From the NCBI RefSeq assembly GCF_036569345.1, contig NZ_DATCQT010000029.1, positions 1 to 64,000 of the forward strand: DNA of 64,000 nucleotides. The letters run 5' to 3'. Positions 25,455-34,649 of this stretch are shown in pieces (the stretch's first letter is position 1; each line of letters starts with the position of its first letter). This DNA is from Clostridium_AD sp036569345. GTDB lineage: Bacteria; Bacillota; Clostridia; Clostridiales; Clostridiaceae. The notes beneath the pieces were generated by a model, which had not been told where the DNA came from, did no database searches, and saw only the letters and a program-made list of their open reading frames with translations. Position numbers and translations under genes: made by a program.

Positions 25455-25506
25455 ATAAGAAATATGTATTTCAAAACAAAAACATATGATAAAGGAGAGT
25501 TTTATT

Positions 25507-26652
25507 ATGAGTATTTACTATGTTCCACCAATAAATTTGCTTGGCAGAGGTTGCCTTGATGAAGTTAAAAAACCAATAAAGTCATTGGGAGCTAAAAAAG
25601 CTTTTGTGGTTAGTGATAAGTTCTTATCTTCTAACGGTACAGTTAAAAAAGTAACAGGTTTATTAACTGAAGTAGGTATTGATTTTGTTATATTTGACGA
25701 AGTTAAGCCAAACCCGACTGTTACTAATGTTAACAAAGGTTTAGAGATTCTAAAAAAAGAAAAGTGTGACTTCGTTATTACTATTGGTGGAGGATCACCA
25801 CAAGACTGTGGAAAAGCTATTTCTATTCTTGCCACAAATGGTGGAGAAACTAAAGATTATGAAGGAGTAAATAAAACCACTGAAAAGTGTCTTCCAATCG
25901 TAGCTATAACTACAACAGCAGGTACTTCTGCAGAGGTTACAATTAATTATGTTATAACTGATGAAGATCGTCATGTTAAAATGATTATGGTTGATACTAA
26001 TTCTCTTGCAACAATTACAGTTAATGATCCAGAACTTATGCTTAGTAAACCAGCTGGTTTAACTGCTGCAACAGGTATGGACGCATTAACACATGCTGTT
26101 GAAGCAGTAGTTGCAAATGGTTCATTTGATGTTACGAATGCAACTGCATTGTACTCTATAAAACAGATTTTTAACTTTCTACCAAGGGCTGTAGTTGATG
26201 GTAGTGATATAGAAGCTAGAGAGCAAATGTGTTATGCTTGCTTTTTAAATGGTATTGCTTTTAGTAATGCTGGGCTTGGAAATGTTCATGCTATGGCTCA
26301 CCAACTTGGAGGTTTATATGATTTACCACATGGAGTATGTAATGCTATGCTTCTTGCCATAGTTGAAGAAGAGAATGCAAAAGGGGTTCCTGCTAAATTC
26401 CGTCCAATCGCAGAAGTTATTGGAATGGATATTACAGGTAAAACTGATGCAGAATGTGTTAAATATGTAATTAGTAAAATTGTAGCTCTTTCTGAAGAAG
26501 TTGGGATTCCAAAGTCTTTAAAAGAACTTGGAGTAGAAAACCCTGATTTCGAATTGCTTTCTGAAAACGCAATGAAAGATGCTTGTGCTGGTGCAAATCC
26601 GGTATTTTTCAACAAAGAAAAATTAATTGAGTTGTTTAAAAAAATAGCATAA
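25507..26652 (+). CDS. iron-containing alcohol dehydrogenase
   Basis: 381 residues of family III alcohol dehydrogenase. The nucleotide site is TIGGGSPQDCGKAI; metal ligands lie in TGMDALTHAVEAVV and in the histidine-rich NVHAMAHQLGGLYDLPHGVCNAML. The ATG at 25507 follows AAAGGAGAG; a farther in-frame start at 25486 has no site. In this operon it may reduce the aldehyde made by the aldolase (glyceraldehyde or glycolaldehyde) to the alcohol, balancing NADH in fermentation. Hydroxyacid dehydrogenase activity cannot be excluded. Confidence 0.92.
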   Translation: MSIYYVPPINLLGRGCLDEVKKPIKSLGAKKAFVVSDKFLSSNGTVKKVTGLLTEVGIDFVIFDEVKPNPTVTNVNKGLEILKKEKCDFVITIGGGSPQDCGKAISILATNGGETKDYEGVNKTTEKCLPIVAITTTAGTSAEVTINYVITDEDRHVKMIMVDTNSLATITVNDPELMLSKPAGLTAATGMDALTHAVEAVVANGSFDVTNATALYSIKQIFNFLPRAVVDGSDIEAREQMCYACFLNGIAFSNAGLGNVHAMAHQLGGLYDLPHGVCNAMLLAIVEEENAKGVPAKFRPIAEVIGMDITGKTDAECVKYVISKIVALSEEVGIPKSLKELGVENPDFELLSENAMKDACAGANPVFFNKEKLIELFKKIA

Positions 26653-26677
26653 TTTAGCTTTAAGTTTTATATGGTAC

Positions 26678-26719
26678 AACCCTTCTATGATAGATATTCT
26701 AGCATAGGAGGTTCTTTTT
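26678..26719 (+). terminator. intergenic hairpin before the IlvD/Edd gene
   Basis: Imperfect arms around CTATG/CATAG (AACCCTTCTATG and CATAGGAGGTT) followed by C and five Ts. It may partly end transcription before the last gene of the locus. Confidence 0.5.
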
Positions 26720-26784
26720 AATTACTTGGTTATTTAGATGTAATCATAGAAGTTGGACATTAATTATAAAGGGAGGAAATTATA

Positions 26785-28464
26785 ATGAGTTGTAGAAGCA
26801 AAAGTGTACTATCAAGACCAGAAGGTTCATTTAACAGGGGAGTTTTTAAATCAATGGGATTTTCAGATGATAATCTTGAAAGGCCAATAATAGGGATTGC
26901 CAATGCGTGGAGTGAACTTGTACCTGGTCATTATAATTTAAGGCAATTAGCAGAGAATGTAAAAAGAGGAATATATTTAGCTGGAGGAACTGCTGCAGAA
27001 TTTGGGGTTATAGGTGCATGCGATGGTACAGCTCAGGGTAATAAAGGTATGCACTTTATATTACCATCAAGAGACCTTATAGCAAATGATATTGAAGTTA
27101 TGGTTGAGGCGCATCAGTTAGATGGTATTGTTATGTTAGGCTCATGCGATAAAATAGTACCAGCTATGTTAATGGCGGCAGCAAGACTTGAAATTCCGTC
27201 AATTATTTTAGCTGGGGGTCCAATGCTTGGTGGAACTACTTTTGACAACAGAAAATCAGACCTTACATCTATATCTGAAGGGCTAGGTATGTTAAAGAGT
27301 GGTAAAATAGGAGAAAAAGAATATAATCAGCTTGAAGAATCTAGTGTCCCAACATGTGGATCATGCTCATTTTATGGAACAGCAAATACTATGTGTTGTG
27401 CTGCAGAGGCTATGGGGATGTCATTGCCAGGTTCAGCTTTAATACCAGCAGTTTTTGCAGATAGATTAAGAGCAGCTGAAGTTACAGGAAAGGCGATAGT
27501 TAATCTTGTAAATAAAAATATTTCAGGACAGGATATTATTACAAAAAATTCTATAAATAATGCAATTAGAGTTGTAATGGCAACGGGAGGATCAACTAAT
27601 GCAGTTCTTCACCTTACAGCTATTGCAGCTGAGATTGGAATTGATGCTAAAATTATGATTGAAACTTTTGATTCATTAAGCGAAACCACTCCACAAGTTG
27701 CAAAGGTAAATCCTGCTTCTGAATATAACATGGAAGATTTTTATTTTGCTGGTGGAATACCTCAGGTAATGAAGGAGCTTAAGACAATTTTAAATACAGA
27801 GTGTATGACAGTAACAGGGAAAACAGTTGACGAGAATTTATTACAACTTAATTCTGATTTTAAAGTTGATAGAAGAGTAATTAAAACAATAGACCAACCT
27901 TTCAGCAGTTCTAAGGGACTTGCAATTCTTAGAGGAAATATCGCTCCTGATACAGGAGTAACCAAGCCTGCTGCTATAGATCAGGCAATGTGGAATTTTA
28001 CTGGGACAGCTATAACTTTTAACTCTGAGGAAGAGGCTGAAGAAGCAATACTTGGAGGGAAAATTAAAGAGGGTAATGTTGTAGTTATTAGGTATGAAGG
28101 CCCAAAGGGTGGACCAGGTATGAGAGAAATGTTCAAAGCTATGAAGTACTTATATGGTGTAGGACTTGCAAAGAAGACTGCGCTAATTACAGATGGTAGA
28201 TTCTCAGGTACTAATAACGGCTGTTTTGTTGGTCATATTTCTCCAGAAGCAGCTGAAGGAGGTCCCATTGCAATAATTGAAGATGGGGATAGAATAACCA
28301 TAGATATTTCTAACAAATCGTTACATCTTCATGTTTCTGATGAGGAAATTAAGGAAAGAATGAAAAAGTGGAAGAGGCCTGAACCAAAATTTAAGAAAGG
28401 GTATTTAGCACTTTATTCAAAACTTGCACAATCTGCAGATAAGGGAGCTGTTATGAAAATATAG
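26785..28464 (+). CDS. IlvD/Edd family dehydratase, probably for a sugar acid
   Basis: 559 residues. The three cluster-binding cysteine regions are seen: GVIGACDGTAQ, MLGSCDKIVPAMLMAAARL and VPTCGSCSFYGTANTMCC; the C-terminal beta-barrel has RYEGPKGGPGMREM and TDGRFSGTNNGCFVGH. Members are dihydroxy-acid dehydratase (branched-chain synthesis), phosphogluconate dehydratase or aldonate dehydratases. No ilv or leu synthesis gene is adjacent and the whole neighbourhood is sugar-acid catabolism, so an aldonate dehydratase is inferred. Length is similar across these groups and does not decide. Confidence 0.88.
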   Translation: MSCRSKSVLSRPEGSFNRGVFKSMGFSDDNLERPIIGIANAWSELVPGHYNLRQLAENVKRGIYLAGGTAAEFGVIGACDGTAQGNKGMHFILPSRDLIANDIEVMVEAHQLDGIVMLGSCDKIVPAMLMAAARLEIPSIILAGGPMLGGTTFDNRKSDLTSISEGLGMLKSGKIGEKEYNQLEESSVPTCGSCSFYGTANTMCCAAEAMGMSLPGSALIPAVFADRLRAAEVTGKAIVNLVNKNISGQDIITKNSINNAIRVVMATGGSTNAVLHLTAIAAEIGIDAKIMIETFDSLSETTPQVAKVNPASEYNMEDFYFAGGIPQVMKELKTILNTECMTVTGKTVDENLLQLNSDFKVDRRVIKTIDQPFSSSKGLAILRGNIAPDTGVTKPAAIDQAMWNFTGTAITFNSEEEAEEAILGGKIKEGNVVVIRYEGPKGGPGMREMFKAMKYLYGVGLAKKTALITDGRFSGTNNGCFVGHISPEAAEGGPIAIIEDGDRITIDISNKSLHLHVSDEEIKERMKKWKRPEPKFKKGYLALYSKLAQSADKGAVMKI

Positions 28465-28528
28465 TTATTATAAATATTCATCAATAATATACTCTAAGAA
28501 AATGTGTTTAATACTAATATATATACTG

Positions 28529-28566
28529 GAAACCTCTTAACCTTAAAAAAGGGTTAAGGGGTTTTT
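28529..28566 (+). terminator. terminator of the sugar-acid locus
   Basis: Arms AAACCTCTTAACC and GGGTTAAGGGGTTT with T-run, ending the IlvD/Edd gene transcript. Confidence 0.8.
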
Positions 28567-28607
28567 ATTAACTAAATAATAGGTTCAAATAATTATTAAA
28601 TTAACTA

Positions 28608-28652
28608 TTGACAATAAAGTATTTGTATTCTATTATATAGGTAACCGGTTAC
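28608..28652 (+). promoter_or_regulatory. promoter and operator of the ribose operon
   Basis: TTGACA (28608-28613), 17-bp spacer, TATTAT (28631-28636). The perfect palindrome GTAACCGGTTAC (28641-28652), with the central CG usual for LacI-family sites, covers the expected transcription start, so the encoded regulator probably represses its own operon. Confidence 0.78.
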
Positions 28653-28685
28653 TTAAAAAGGGATTGTGAACTGAGGAGGACCTAA

Positions 28686-29705
28686 ATGGCGACGAACATA
28701 AGAGATATAGCAAGAGAAGCAGGGGTTTCATCTACCACAGTTTCAAGAGTGCTGAATGGTTCAGGCTATGTTAAAGAGGAAACTAAAGCTTTAGTTCTAA
28801 AGAAAATTAAAGAATTTAATTATACTCCCAGTGCAGTGGCAAGAAGTCTTTCAAATAATGAGACAAACACTATTGGTGTCATAGTACCTGATATAGAGAA
28901 TCCGTTTTTTGGAAAAATAATTAAAGGCATAAGTTCATTGGCAGATGAAAGAAATCTTAATATAATTCTTTGTGATACAAACGAAAATGCTTCAAAGGAA
29001 ATTAAATTTCTTAATATGCTTAAAGAGCAGAGAATATCAGGGATAATTGTTACTCCCACAAATGATGTAAATGAAGTGAATAATCAGCAACTAAGTGTTC
29101 TTGAGAACATGGGTATACCAATAGTTCTCGTAGATAGGGATGTAAAACATTCGAATTTTGATGGGGTATTTACTGATAATATAGGAGCAGCATATGAGGC
29201 TACAAGTGCTCTTATAAAAGAAGGACATAGAAAAATAGCAATAATAACAGGCCCTAATACATCAAAGCCTGGAAGAGATAGACTTACTGGATATAAAAAG
29301 GCGCTTAGAATGAATAATATTGAATTGAATGAGGAATATCTGTTTTATGGAGATTTTATGCTTGAAAGTGGATATCTATGTACACAAGATATATTAAAGA
29401 TGGAAGATAGACCTACAGCAATACTAGTATGTAATAACATGATGAATTTAGGAAGTATTAAAGCTATATATGAAAGTAAGCTTAAAATTCCTCAAGATAT
29501 GGCTATTATTGGGTTTGATGAGGTTCAGATGCTTGATGTAGTAGGATTAAATATTAGTGTAGTATCACGTCCCAATAATGACATGGGTAAAAAAGCAATG
29601 GAACTTCTTTTGAAAAAAATGGATACGAAAGAACATACAGGAACTGTTAGAATAACTTTATTGTCAAAACTTATATTAAAAGGATCTGAAAAATTAATTA
29701 AATAA
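28686..29705 (+). CDS. rbsR: LacI family regulator, probably RbsR
   Basis: 339 residues. The N-terminal helix-turn-helix with hinge helix (IRDIAREAGVSSTTVSRVLNG to PSAVARSLS, about 4-58) precedes a periplasmic-binding-type sugar domain (IGVIVPDIENPFFGKIIKGI, later IGFDEVQMLDV). It is the first gene of the ribose operon and is preceded by a LacI-type palindrome, as expected for an autoregulated ribose repressor relieved by ribose. AGGAGGA lies seven bases before the ATG. The name rests on the neighbours rather than on ligand residues. Confidence 0.9.
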   Translation: MATNIRDIAREAGVSSTTVSRVLNGSGYVKEETKALVLKKIKEFNYTPSAVARSLSNNETNTIGVIVPDIENPFFGKIIKGISSLADERNLNIILCDTNENASKEIKFLNMLKEQRISGIIVTPTNDVNEVNNQQLSVLENMGIPIVLVDRDVKHSNFDGVFTDNIGAAYEATSALIKEGHRKIAIITGPNTSKPGRDRLTGYKKALRMNNIELNEEYLFYGDFMLESGYLCTQDILKMEDRPTAILVCNNMMNLGSIKAIYESKLKIPQDMAIIGFDEVQMLDVVGLNISVVSRPNNDMGKKAMELLLKKMDTKEHTGTVRITLLSKLILKGSEKLIK

Positions 29706-29728
29706 TTTTATTATTTTTTTACAATGAA

Positions 29729-29744
29729 ATGTAACCGATACCAT
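29729..29744 (+). promoter_or_regulatory. LacI/cre-type site before rbsK
   Basis: TGTAACCGATACCA (29730-29743) fits the catabolite-response consensus TGWAANCGNTNWCA except at position 12 and shares GTAACCG with the operator before rbsR. It could bind CcpA or RbsR and block read-through into rbsK. Confidence 0.5.
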
Positions 29745-29760
29745 GAATGGAGGAATAATA

Positions 29761-30690
29761 ATGAAAAAAGCAAAAATTACAGTAATGGGAAGTTTTGTAG
29801 TAGATCTTATGGCAAGAACGCCACATTTACCTGTCCCAGGAGAAACAGTAAAAGGAAGTTATTTTAAGCTTGGACCCGGTGGGAAAGGTTCCAATCAAGG
29901 GGTTGCAGCTCAGAGAGCTGGAGCGGATGTAACAATGGTAACCAAAATAGGGAAAGATGGTTTTTCTGAAATTGCTATAAAAAGTTTTGTAAATGAAGGA
30001 ATGGACACCAGTTTTGTTTTTAAAGATGATAAATTAAGTACAGCAGCTGCTCTTATAATTGTTGATGAAAATACTAGTGAAAATGAAATAGTAGTAATAC
30101 TGGGTGCATGTTCAAATATAACAGATGCTAATATTGAAAAAGCTAGAGTAGCTATAGAGGGTTCAAGTGTATTTTTGACTCAACTTGAAACTAACGTAGA
30201 TGCAGTAGAAAAAGCTATCGATATTGCTCATAACATGGGTGTGAAGGTAATATTAAATCCTGCTCCAGTACAGGAAATTCCTAAAGAATTATATAGTAAG
30301 ATAGATTTTTTCACTCCTAATGAAGTGGAAGCTTCTATATTATCAGGTGTAACTATTGAAACCATAGAAGATGCTAGAGCCGCGGCTCAAATATTTATTG
30401 ATAGAGGTACTGAAAACGTTATTATAACTTTAGGGAGTAAGGGAGCATTAGTAGTTACTTCATCCAAAGTTGAAATGATAGAAAGTTATAAAGTGAATGC
30501 CGTAGATACTACTGGAGCTGGAGACGCGTATAACGGAGGATTTGCAACTGCTATAGCTGAAGGTAAAGATATCTTTGAAGCTGCAAAATTTGCAAGTGCG
30601 GTTGGTGCATTGTCTGTTACAAAAATTGGAACATCACCTGCAATGCCATATAGAAAAGAAATAGATGAATTTATTTTAAATAACAAATAG
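29761..30690 (+). CDS. rbsK: ribokinase
   Basis: 309 residues of the PfkB sugar-kinase family. The N-terminal signature is GPGGKGSNQGVAAQRAGADV and the C-terminal one DTTGAGDAYNGGF, which holds the catalytic Asp and the anion hole. It phosphorylates ribose to ribose-5-phosphate with ATP in the cytoplasm. The start at 29761 has GGAGG a normal distance upstream; the in-frame ATG at 29743 lies before that site. It is followed by rbsD after 12 bp. Confidence 0.95.
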   Translation: MKKAKITVMGSFVVDLMARTPHLPVPGETVKGSYFKLGPGGKGSNQGVAAQRAGADVTMVTKIGKDGFSEIAIKSFVNEGMDTSFVFKDDKLSTAAALIIVDENTSENEIVVILGACSNITDANIEKARVAIEGSSVFLTQLETNVDAVEKAIDIAHNMGVKVILNPAPVQEIPKELYSKIDFFTPNEVEASILSGVTIETIEDARAAAQIFIDRGTENVIITLGSKGALVVTSSKVEMIESYKVNAVDTTGAGDAYNGGFATAIAEGKDIFEAAKFASAVGALSVTKIGTSPAMPYRKEIDEFILNNK

Positions 30691-30702
30691 GAGGGGAATT
30701 AC

Positions 30703-31101
30703 ATGTTAAAAACAGGGATTTTAAATCCACAAATAAGTAATGTTCTTGCTAGTTTAGGGCATATGGATATGATAGTTGTGAGCGACGCAGGGTTACCAGT
30801 TCCAACCGGAGTTGAGAGAATAGATCTTGCATGGAAACCAAATGAACCTAAATATATAGATGTATTAAAAGAAATATTAAAATATATAGTTGTTGAAAAG
30901 GCAATTCTTGCGGAGGAGTTAAAAACCGTAAGTCCAGAAATACACGCAGAAATATTAAAAGTTTTACCAACTGATATTGAAATTGAATATGTTGCGCATA
31001 TAGATCTAAAAGAGAAAACTAAACTTGTAAAAGCAATAATAAGAACAGGAGAATTTACCCCTTATCCAAGTGTGATTTTGGTGTCAGGATGCGCTTATTA
31101 G
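30703..31101 (+). CDS. rbsD: D-ribose pyranase
   Basis: 132 residues, typical length. Recognised by MLKTGILNPQISNVLASLGH (with the catalytic His at position 20), SDAGLPVP and the C-terminal IRTGEFTPYPSVILVSGC. It interconverts the pyranose form of ribose taken up by the transporter to the furanose form that ribokinase uses. AGGAGGG precedes the ATG. It sits between rbsK and rbsA. Confidence 0.96.
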   Translation: MLKTGILNPQISNVLASLGHMDMIVVSDAGLPVPTGVERIDLAWKPNEPKYIDVLKEILKYIVVEKAILAEELKTVSPEIHAEILKVLPTDIEIEYVAHIDLKEKTKLVKAIIRTGEFTPYPSVILVSGCAY

Positions 31102-31131
31102 TTTAAATTATGTTATGAAGGAGGTGGGATA

Positions 31132-32631
31132 ATGAGCGGTAACGACATGATACTAAAGCTAGAAAATGTGGTTAAGGCATTTCCCGGAGTTAAAGCATTA
31201 GATGGAGTACATTTGGGGATAGAAAAAGGAGAAATACATGCCTTATGTGGTGAGAATGGAGCAGGTAAATCTACTCTAATGAAGATATTATCAGGTGCTT
31301 ATGATATAACTTCAGGAAGTATATATTTAGAAGGGAAAAAAGTAAATTTTTCATCTACAAAAGAAGCACAAAATGCTGGAATATCAATGATATATCAAGA
31401 ATTTAACCTTATTCCATATCTGAGTGTAGCAGAAAACCTATTTTTAGACAGACAACCTAAAAATAAATTTGGGCTAATAGATTGGAAAAGATTAAATAAA
31501 GATGCAATAAGTTTATTAAAAAAAGTAGGGCTCAAATTAGACCCTACAACAATAGTTCATGACATTTCTGTTGCAGAATGTCAAATGCTAGAAATTGCAA
31601 AAAGTCTCTCACTTAATTCTAAGATAATTATTATGGATGAACCTACTGCAACGTTATCAGATGAAGAGATTAAATGTCTATTCGGCATTATCAGAAAACT
31701 TAAAGACGAAGGTATAAGCATAATTTATATATCACATAGAATGGACGAAATATTCGATCTCTCTGATAGAATTACAATATTAAGAGATGGTAAGTATATA
31801 AAAACACTTAATACAAAAGATACAAACTATGATGAACTTGTAAATCTAATGGTAGGGAAAAGTATCACGCACCTATATCCAGAAAGGATTCCTATTGGAG
31901 AAACTGTTGCACTTGAAGTAAGAGATGCAAGCTTAGGATCACATTTTTCTAAGGTGAATTTTAAACTTCATAAAGGCGAAATACTTGGTATGACTGGACT
32001 TATGGGAGCTGGAGTAATACATTTATCCAAATCTCTGTTTGGGTGTTATGATAACTTTCATGGAGAAGTGTTAATGGATGATAAAAAAATAAATGTAAAA
32101 ACACCTTTGCAGGCTATGCATAACGGAATATCACTGGTTTCAGATGATAGAAAAAATGAAGGTTTGGTACTAATTAGAACTGTACGAGAAAATATTACTT
32201 CTTGTTCACTAGGCAAAATAATGAAGAATGGCTTTATAAATTATAAGCTTGAAAAAGAGATTGTTAACAGTAAAATTAAACAATTGAACATAAAGGTTTC
32301 TTCTATGGAACAATCAGTAGGAAATTTAAGCGGTGGTAACCAGCAGAAAATCGTTTTTGCCAAAGTGTTAGAAACGGTACCTAAAATTCTTATTTTAGAT
32401 GAACCTACAAGAGGTGTAGATGTTGGTGCTAAAGCAGAAATATATCAGATAATGAATGAGTTAACCGAAAAAGGAATTAGTATTATACTTGTTTCTACAG
32501 ATTTGCCAGAGCTTATAGGCATGAGTGACAGGGTAATAGTAATGAGAGAAGGAATAATAGTTAAGGAATTAAAAAAAGAAGAACTAAATCAGGAAATAAT
32601 ATTAGCCTATGCTGCAGGAGGAGTTAAATAA
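31132..32631 (+). CDS. rbsA: ribose ABC transporter ATP-binding protein
   Basis: 499 residues with two fused ATPase domains, as usual for sugar importers of this class. The first has Walker A GENGAGKST and Walker B IIIMDEPTATLS; its signature is the weak VAECQML. The second half lacks a standard Walker A (MGAGVIHLSKSLFG) but has the signature LSGGNQQK and Walker B ILILDEPTRGVD. GAAGGAGGTGGG precedes the ATG. The stop overlaps the rbsC start by one base (TAATG). Confidence 0.95.
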   Translation: MSGNDMILKLENVVKAFPGVKALDGVHLGIEKGEIHALCGENGAGKSTLMKILSGAYDITSGSIYLEGKKVNFSSTKEAQNAGISMIYQEFNLIPYLSVAENLFLDRQPKNKFGLIDWKRLNKDAISLLKKVGLKLDPTTIVHDISVAECQMLEIAKSLSLNSKIIIMDEPTATLSDEEIKCLFGIIRKLKDEGISIIYISHRMDEIFDLSDRITILRDGKYIKTLNTKDTNYDELVNLMVGKSITHLYPERIPIGETVALEVRDASLGSHFSKVNFKLHKGEILGMTGLMGAGVIHLSKSLFGCYDNFHGEVLMDDKKINVKTPLQAMHNGISLVSDDRKNEGLVLIRTVRENITSCSLGKIMKNGFINYKLEKEIVNSKIKQLNIKVSSMEQSVGNLSGGNQQKIVFAKVLETVPKILILDEPTRGVDVGAKAEIYQIMNELTEKGISIILVSTDLPELIGMSDRVIVMREGIIVKELKKEELNQEIILAYAAGGVK

Positions 32632-33587
32632 TGAAAAAGATAGGGATTACTTTATTAACAAAGTACAGGACTTTGACAGTTCTAATTTTAATGCTGCTTG
32701 TGGCTACCTTTTTATCAGATGCATTTTTATCAGTAGGAAATATATTCAATGTATTAAGACAGGTAGCGATAGTTGCAATAGTTGCTGCAGGAATGCAATT
32801 TGTAATACTTACAGGGGGCATAGATTTATCAGTAGGTTCCATATTAGCTTTTGCAGGTGCTATATCTGCCTCTGTAATGGTAAAAACCAATTCTTTATTT
32901 CTTGCAATAGTAGTTGCTTTATTAGTGGGCGCTGCACTAGGATTATTCAATGGTGTTTTTATTACAAAAGGAGATATACCTCCATTTATTGTAACCTTAG
33001 CAAGTATGACCTTAGTAAGGGGTTGTGTTCTGGTTTTCACGGATGGATCACCAATACCAGTAGAATCAAGTGCTTATATGTTTATAGGTAAAGGACGAAT
33101 ACTTGGAATGCCATTTCCTATAATAATTCTTGCATTAACATTTTTAATTGGATTTTTAATATTGAAATATACTAAATTTGGGAGAAACGTATTCAGCCTT
33201 GGAGGAAACAGAGAAGCTACTAGGTTATCTGGTATAAATATTAAAAAGACTGAAACTATAGTATATGTGATAGCTGGACTTTTAGCGGGCCTTACAGGTT
33301 TAATATTAACTGCTAGACTGGGATCTGCTCAGCCAACAGCAGGAACTGGATATGAATTAGATGCTATAGCTGCTGTAATACTAGGAGGGACTAGTTTATC
33401 TGGTGGTCAGGGAGCAATATTTCCAACTGTTGTAGGAGCTTTAATATTGGGAGTTCTTGATAATATACTTACATTAATGAATGTAAGCCCTTATGTGGGA
33501 AGTATAGCTAAAGGAATAGTGATTTTATTAGCAGTACTTGCAGATAGCAAGTTTAAAAATCTTTCTTTAAAAGCAAATCAAAAATAA
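32631..33587 (+). CDS. rbsC: ribose ABC transporter permease
   Basis: 318 residues with eight to ten membrane segments. Family marks are LTGGIDLSVGSILAFAGAI near residues 60-80, GDIPPFIVTLASMTLVRG and LGGNREATRLSGI, plus ILGGTSLSGGQGAIFPTVVGA. It forms the membrane channel of the ribose importer with RbsA and RbsB. Translation is coupled to rbsA by the shared TAATG. Confidence 0.95.
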   Translation: MKKIGITLLTKYRTLTVLILMLLVATFLSDAFLSVGNIFNVLRQVAIVAIVAAGMQFVILTGGIDLSVGSILAFAGAISASVMVKTNSLFLAIVVALLVGAALGLFNGVFITKGDIPPFIVTLASMTLVRGCVLVFTDGSPIPVESSAYMFIGKGRILGMPFPIIILALTFLIGFLILKYTKFGRNVFSLGGNREATRLSGINIKKTETIVYVIAGLLAGLTGLILTARLGSAQPTAGTGYELDAIAAVILGGTSLSGGQGAIFPTVVGALILGVLDNILTLMNVSPYVGSIAKGIVILLAVLADSKFKNLSLKANQK

Positions 33588-33656
33588 TTTAATAATGGAT
33601 TCATTAGAATCTATTTTAAATAGTTTTAAAAAATAAGATATAAAGGGGAGTTCTTT

Positions 33657-34613
33657 ATGAAAAAGTTCAGTAAAATCTTATCAATTACACTAATAGTAGG
33701 TATGCTTGGAAGTTTGGTTGGATGTGGTACTAAAAGTTCAACAAGTGATGCTGGGAAAAAGAAACAAATTGTGATTGGTCTCTCTATGAATACTTTAAAC
33801 AATCCTTTCTTCGTTGATGTTAAAAAAGGAGCAGAAAAAGGAGCAGCAGATAATAATGTAAAACTTATAACAACAGATGCTCAGAATCAAGCAAGTAAAC
33901 AACTTACAGATATTGAAAATTTGATTCAGCAAAAACCAGATGTTTTAATCATTGATCCATGCGATAGTGCTGCAATTGTTGCTGCAATTCAAGAAGCAAA
34001 TGATGCAAAAATACCAGTGTTTACAATTGATAGAGCTTCAAATGGCGGAGTAGTAGTATCACATTTAGGATATGATGCTATTAAAGCAGGAACCTTAGCA
34101 GGTGATTATTTAGCTAAAGCACTTAATGGAAAAGGAAAAGTAGTTGAAATAATGGGAATAATGGGAACGAGTGTAGCACAAGACAGAAGTAAGGGATTTA
34201 ATAGTGCAATTTCTAAATATCCAAATATCAAGATCGTTGCAAAACAAACTGCTAATTTCGACAGGGCTGAAGCTATGAAGGTTATGGAAAATATACTTCA
34301 GGCAAACCCAGTAATTGATGGTGTATATTGTGCAAATGATGAAATGGCATTAGGAGCAACAGCAGCTATTACTGCCGCTAATAGAATGAGTAAGATAACT
34401 TTAGTAGGTAATGATGATATTGATGACGCTATAGCATCAATAAAGGCAGGAAAACAAAAAGCTACAATAGCTGAGCCACCTTTCTACCTTGGTAAAACAG
34501 GTGTTGAGAATGCTGTTAAGTTTATAAATGGAGGAAAACTTGAGAAGAAAATAATGCTCAAATCTACATTGGTTACAAAAGAGAATATTGATAAAATAAA
34601 GACAAGAGACTAG
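33657..34613 (+). CDS. rbsB: ribose-binding lipoprotein
   Basis: 318 residues. A signal peptide with lipobox LVGCG is followed by the family 1 periplasmic-binding fold: IGLSMNTLNNPFFVDVKKGAEKGA, then IIDPCDSAAIV, FTIDRASNGG and VYCANDEMALGA. It captures ribose outside the membrane for RbsAC. GGGGAG precedes the ATG. Another aldopentose could be the ligand, but the complete rbsDACBK set supports ribose. Confidence 0.94.
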   Translation: MKKFSKILSITLIVGMLGSLVGCGTKSSTSDAGKKKQIVIGLSMNTLNNPFFVDVKKGAEKGAADNNVKLITTDAQNQASKQLTDIENLIQQKPDVLIIDPCDSAAIVAAIQEANDAKIPVFTIDRASNGGVVVSHLGYDAIKAGTLAGDYLAKALNGKGKVVEIMGIMGTSVAQDRSKGFNSAISKYPNIKIVAKQTANFDRAEAMKVMENILQANPVIDGVYCANDEMALGATAAITAANRMSKITLVGNDDIDDAIASIKAGKQKATIAEPPFYLGKTGVENAVKFINGGKLEKKIMLKSTLVTKENIDKIKTRD

Positions 34614-34649
34614 TTAAAAATTTCTAAATTGTACTCAGGAGATGATAAA

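Noticed and set aside
32609..33091. 160-codon plus-strand frame overlapping the start of rbsC
   Set aside because: It is a shifted frame of rbsC, full of Cys/Arg/Ser, with no family match.
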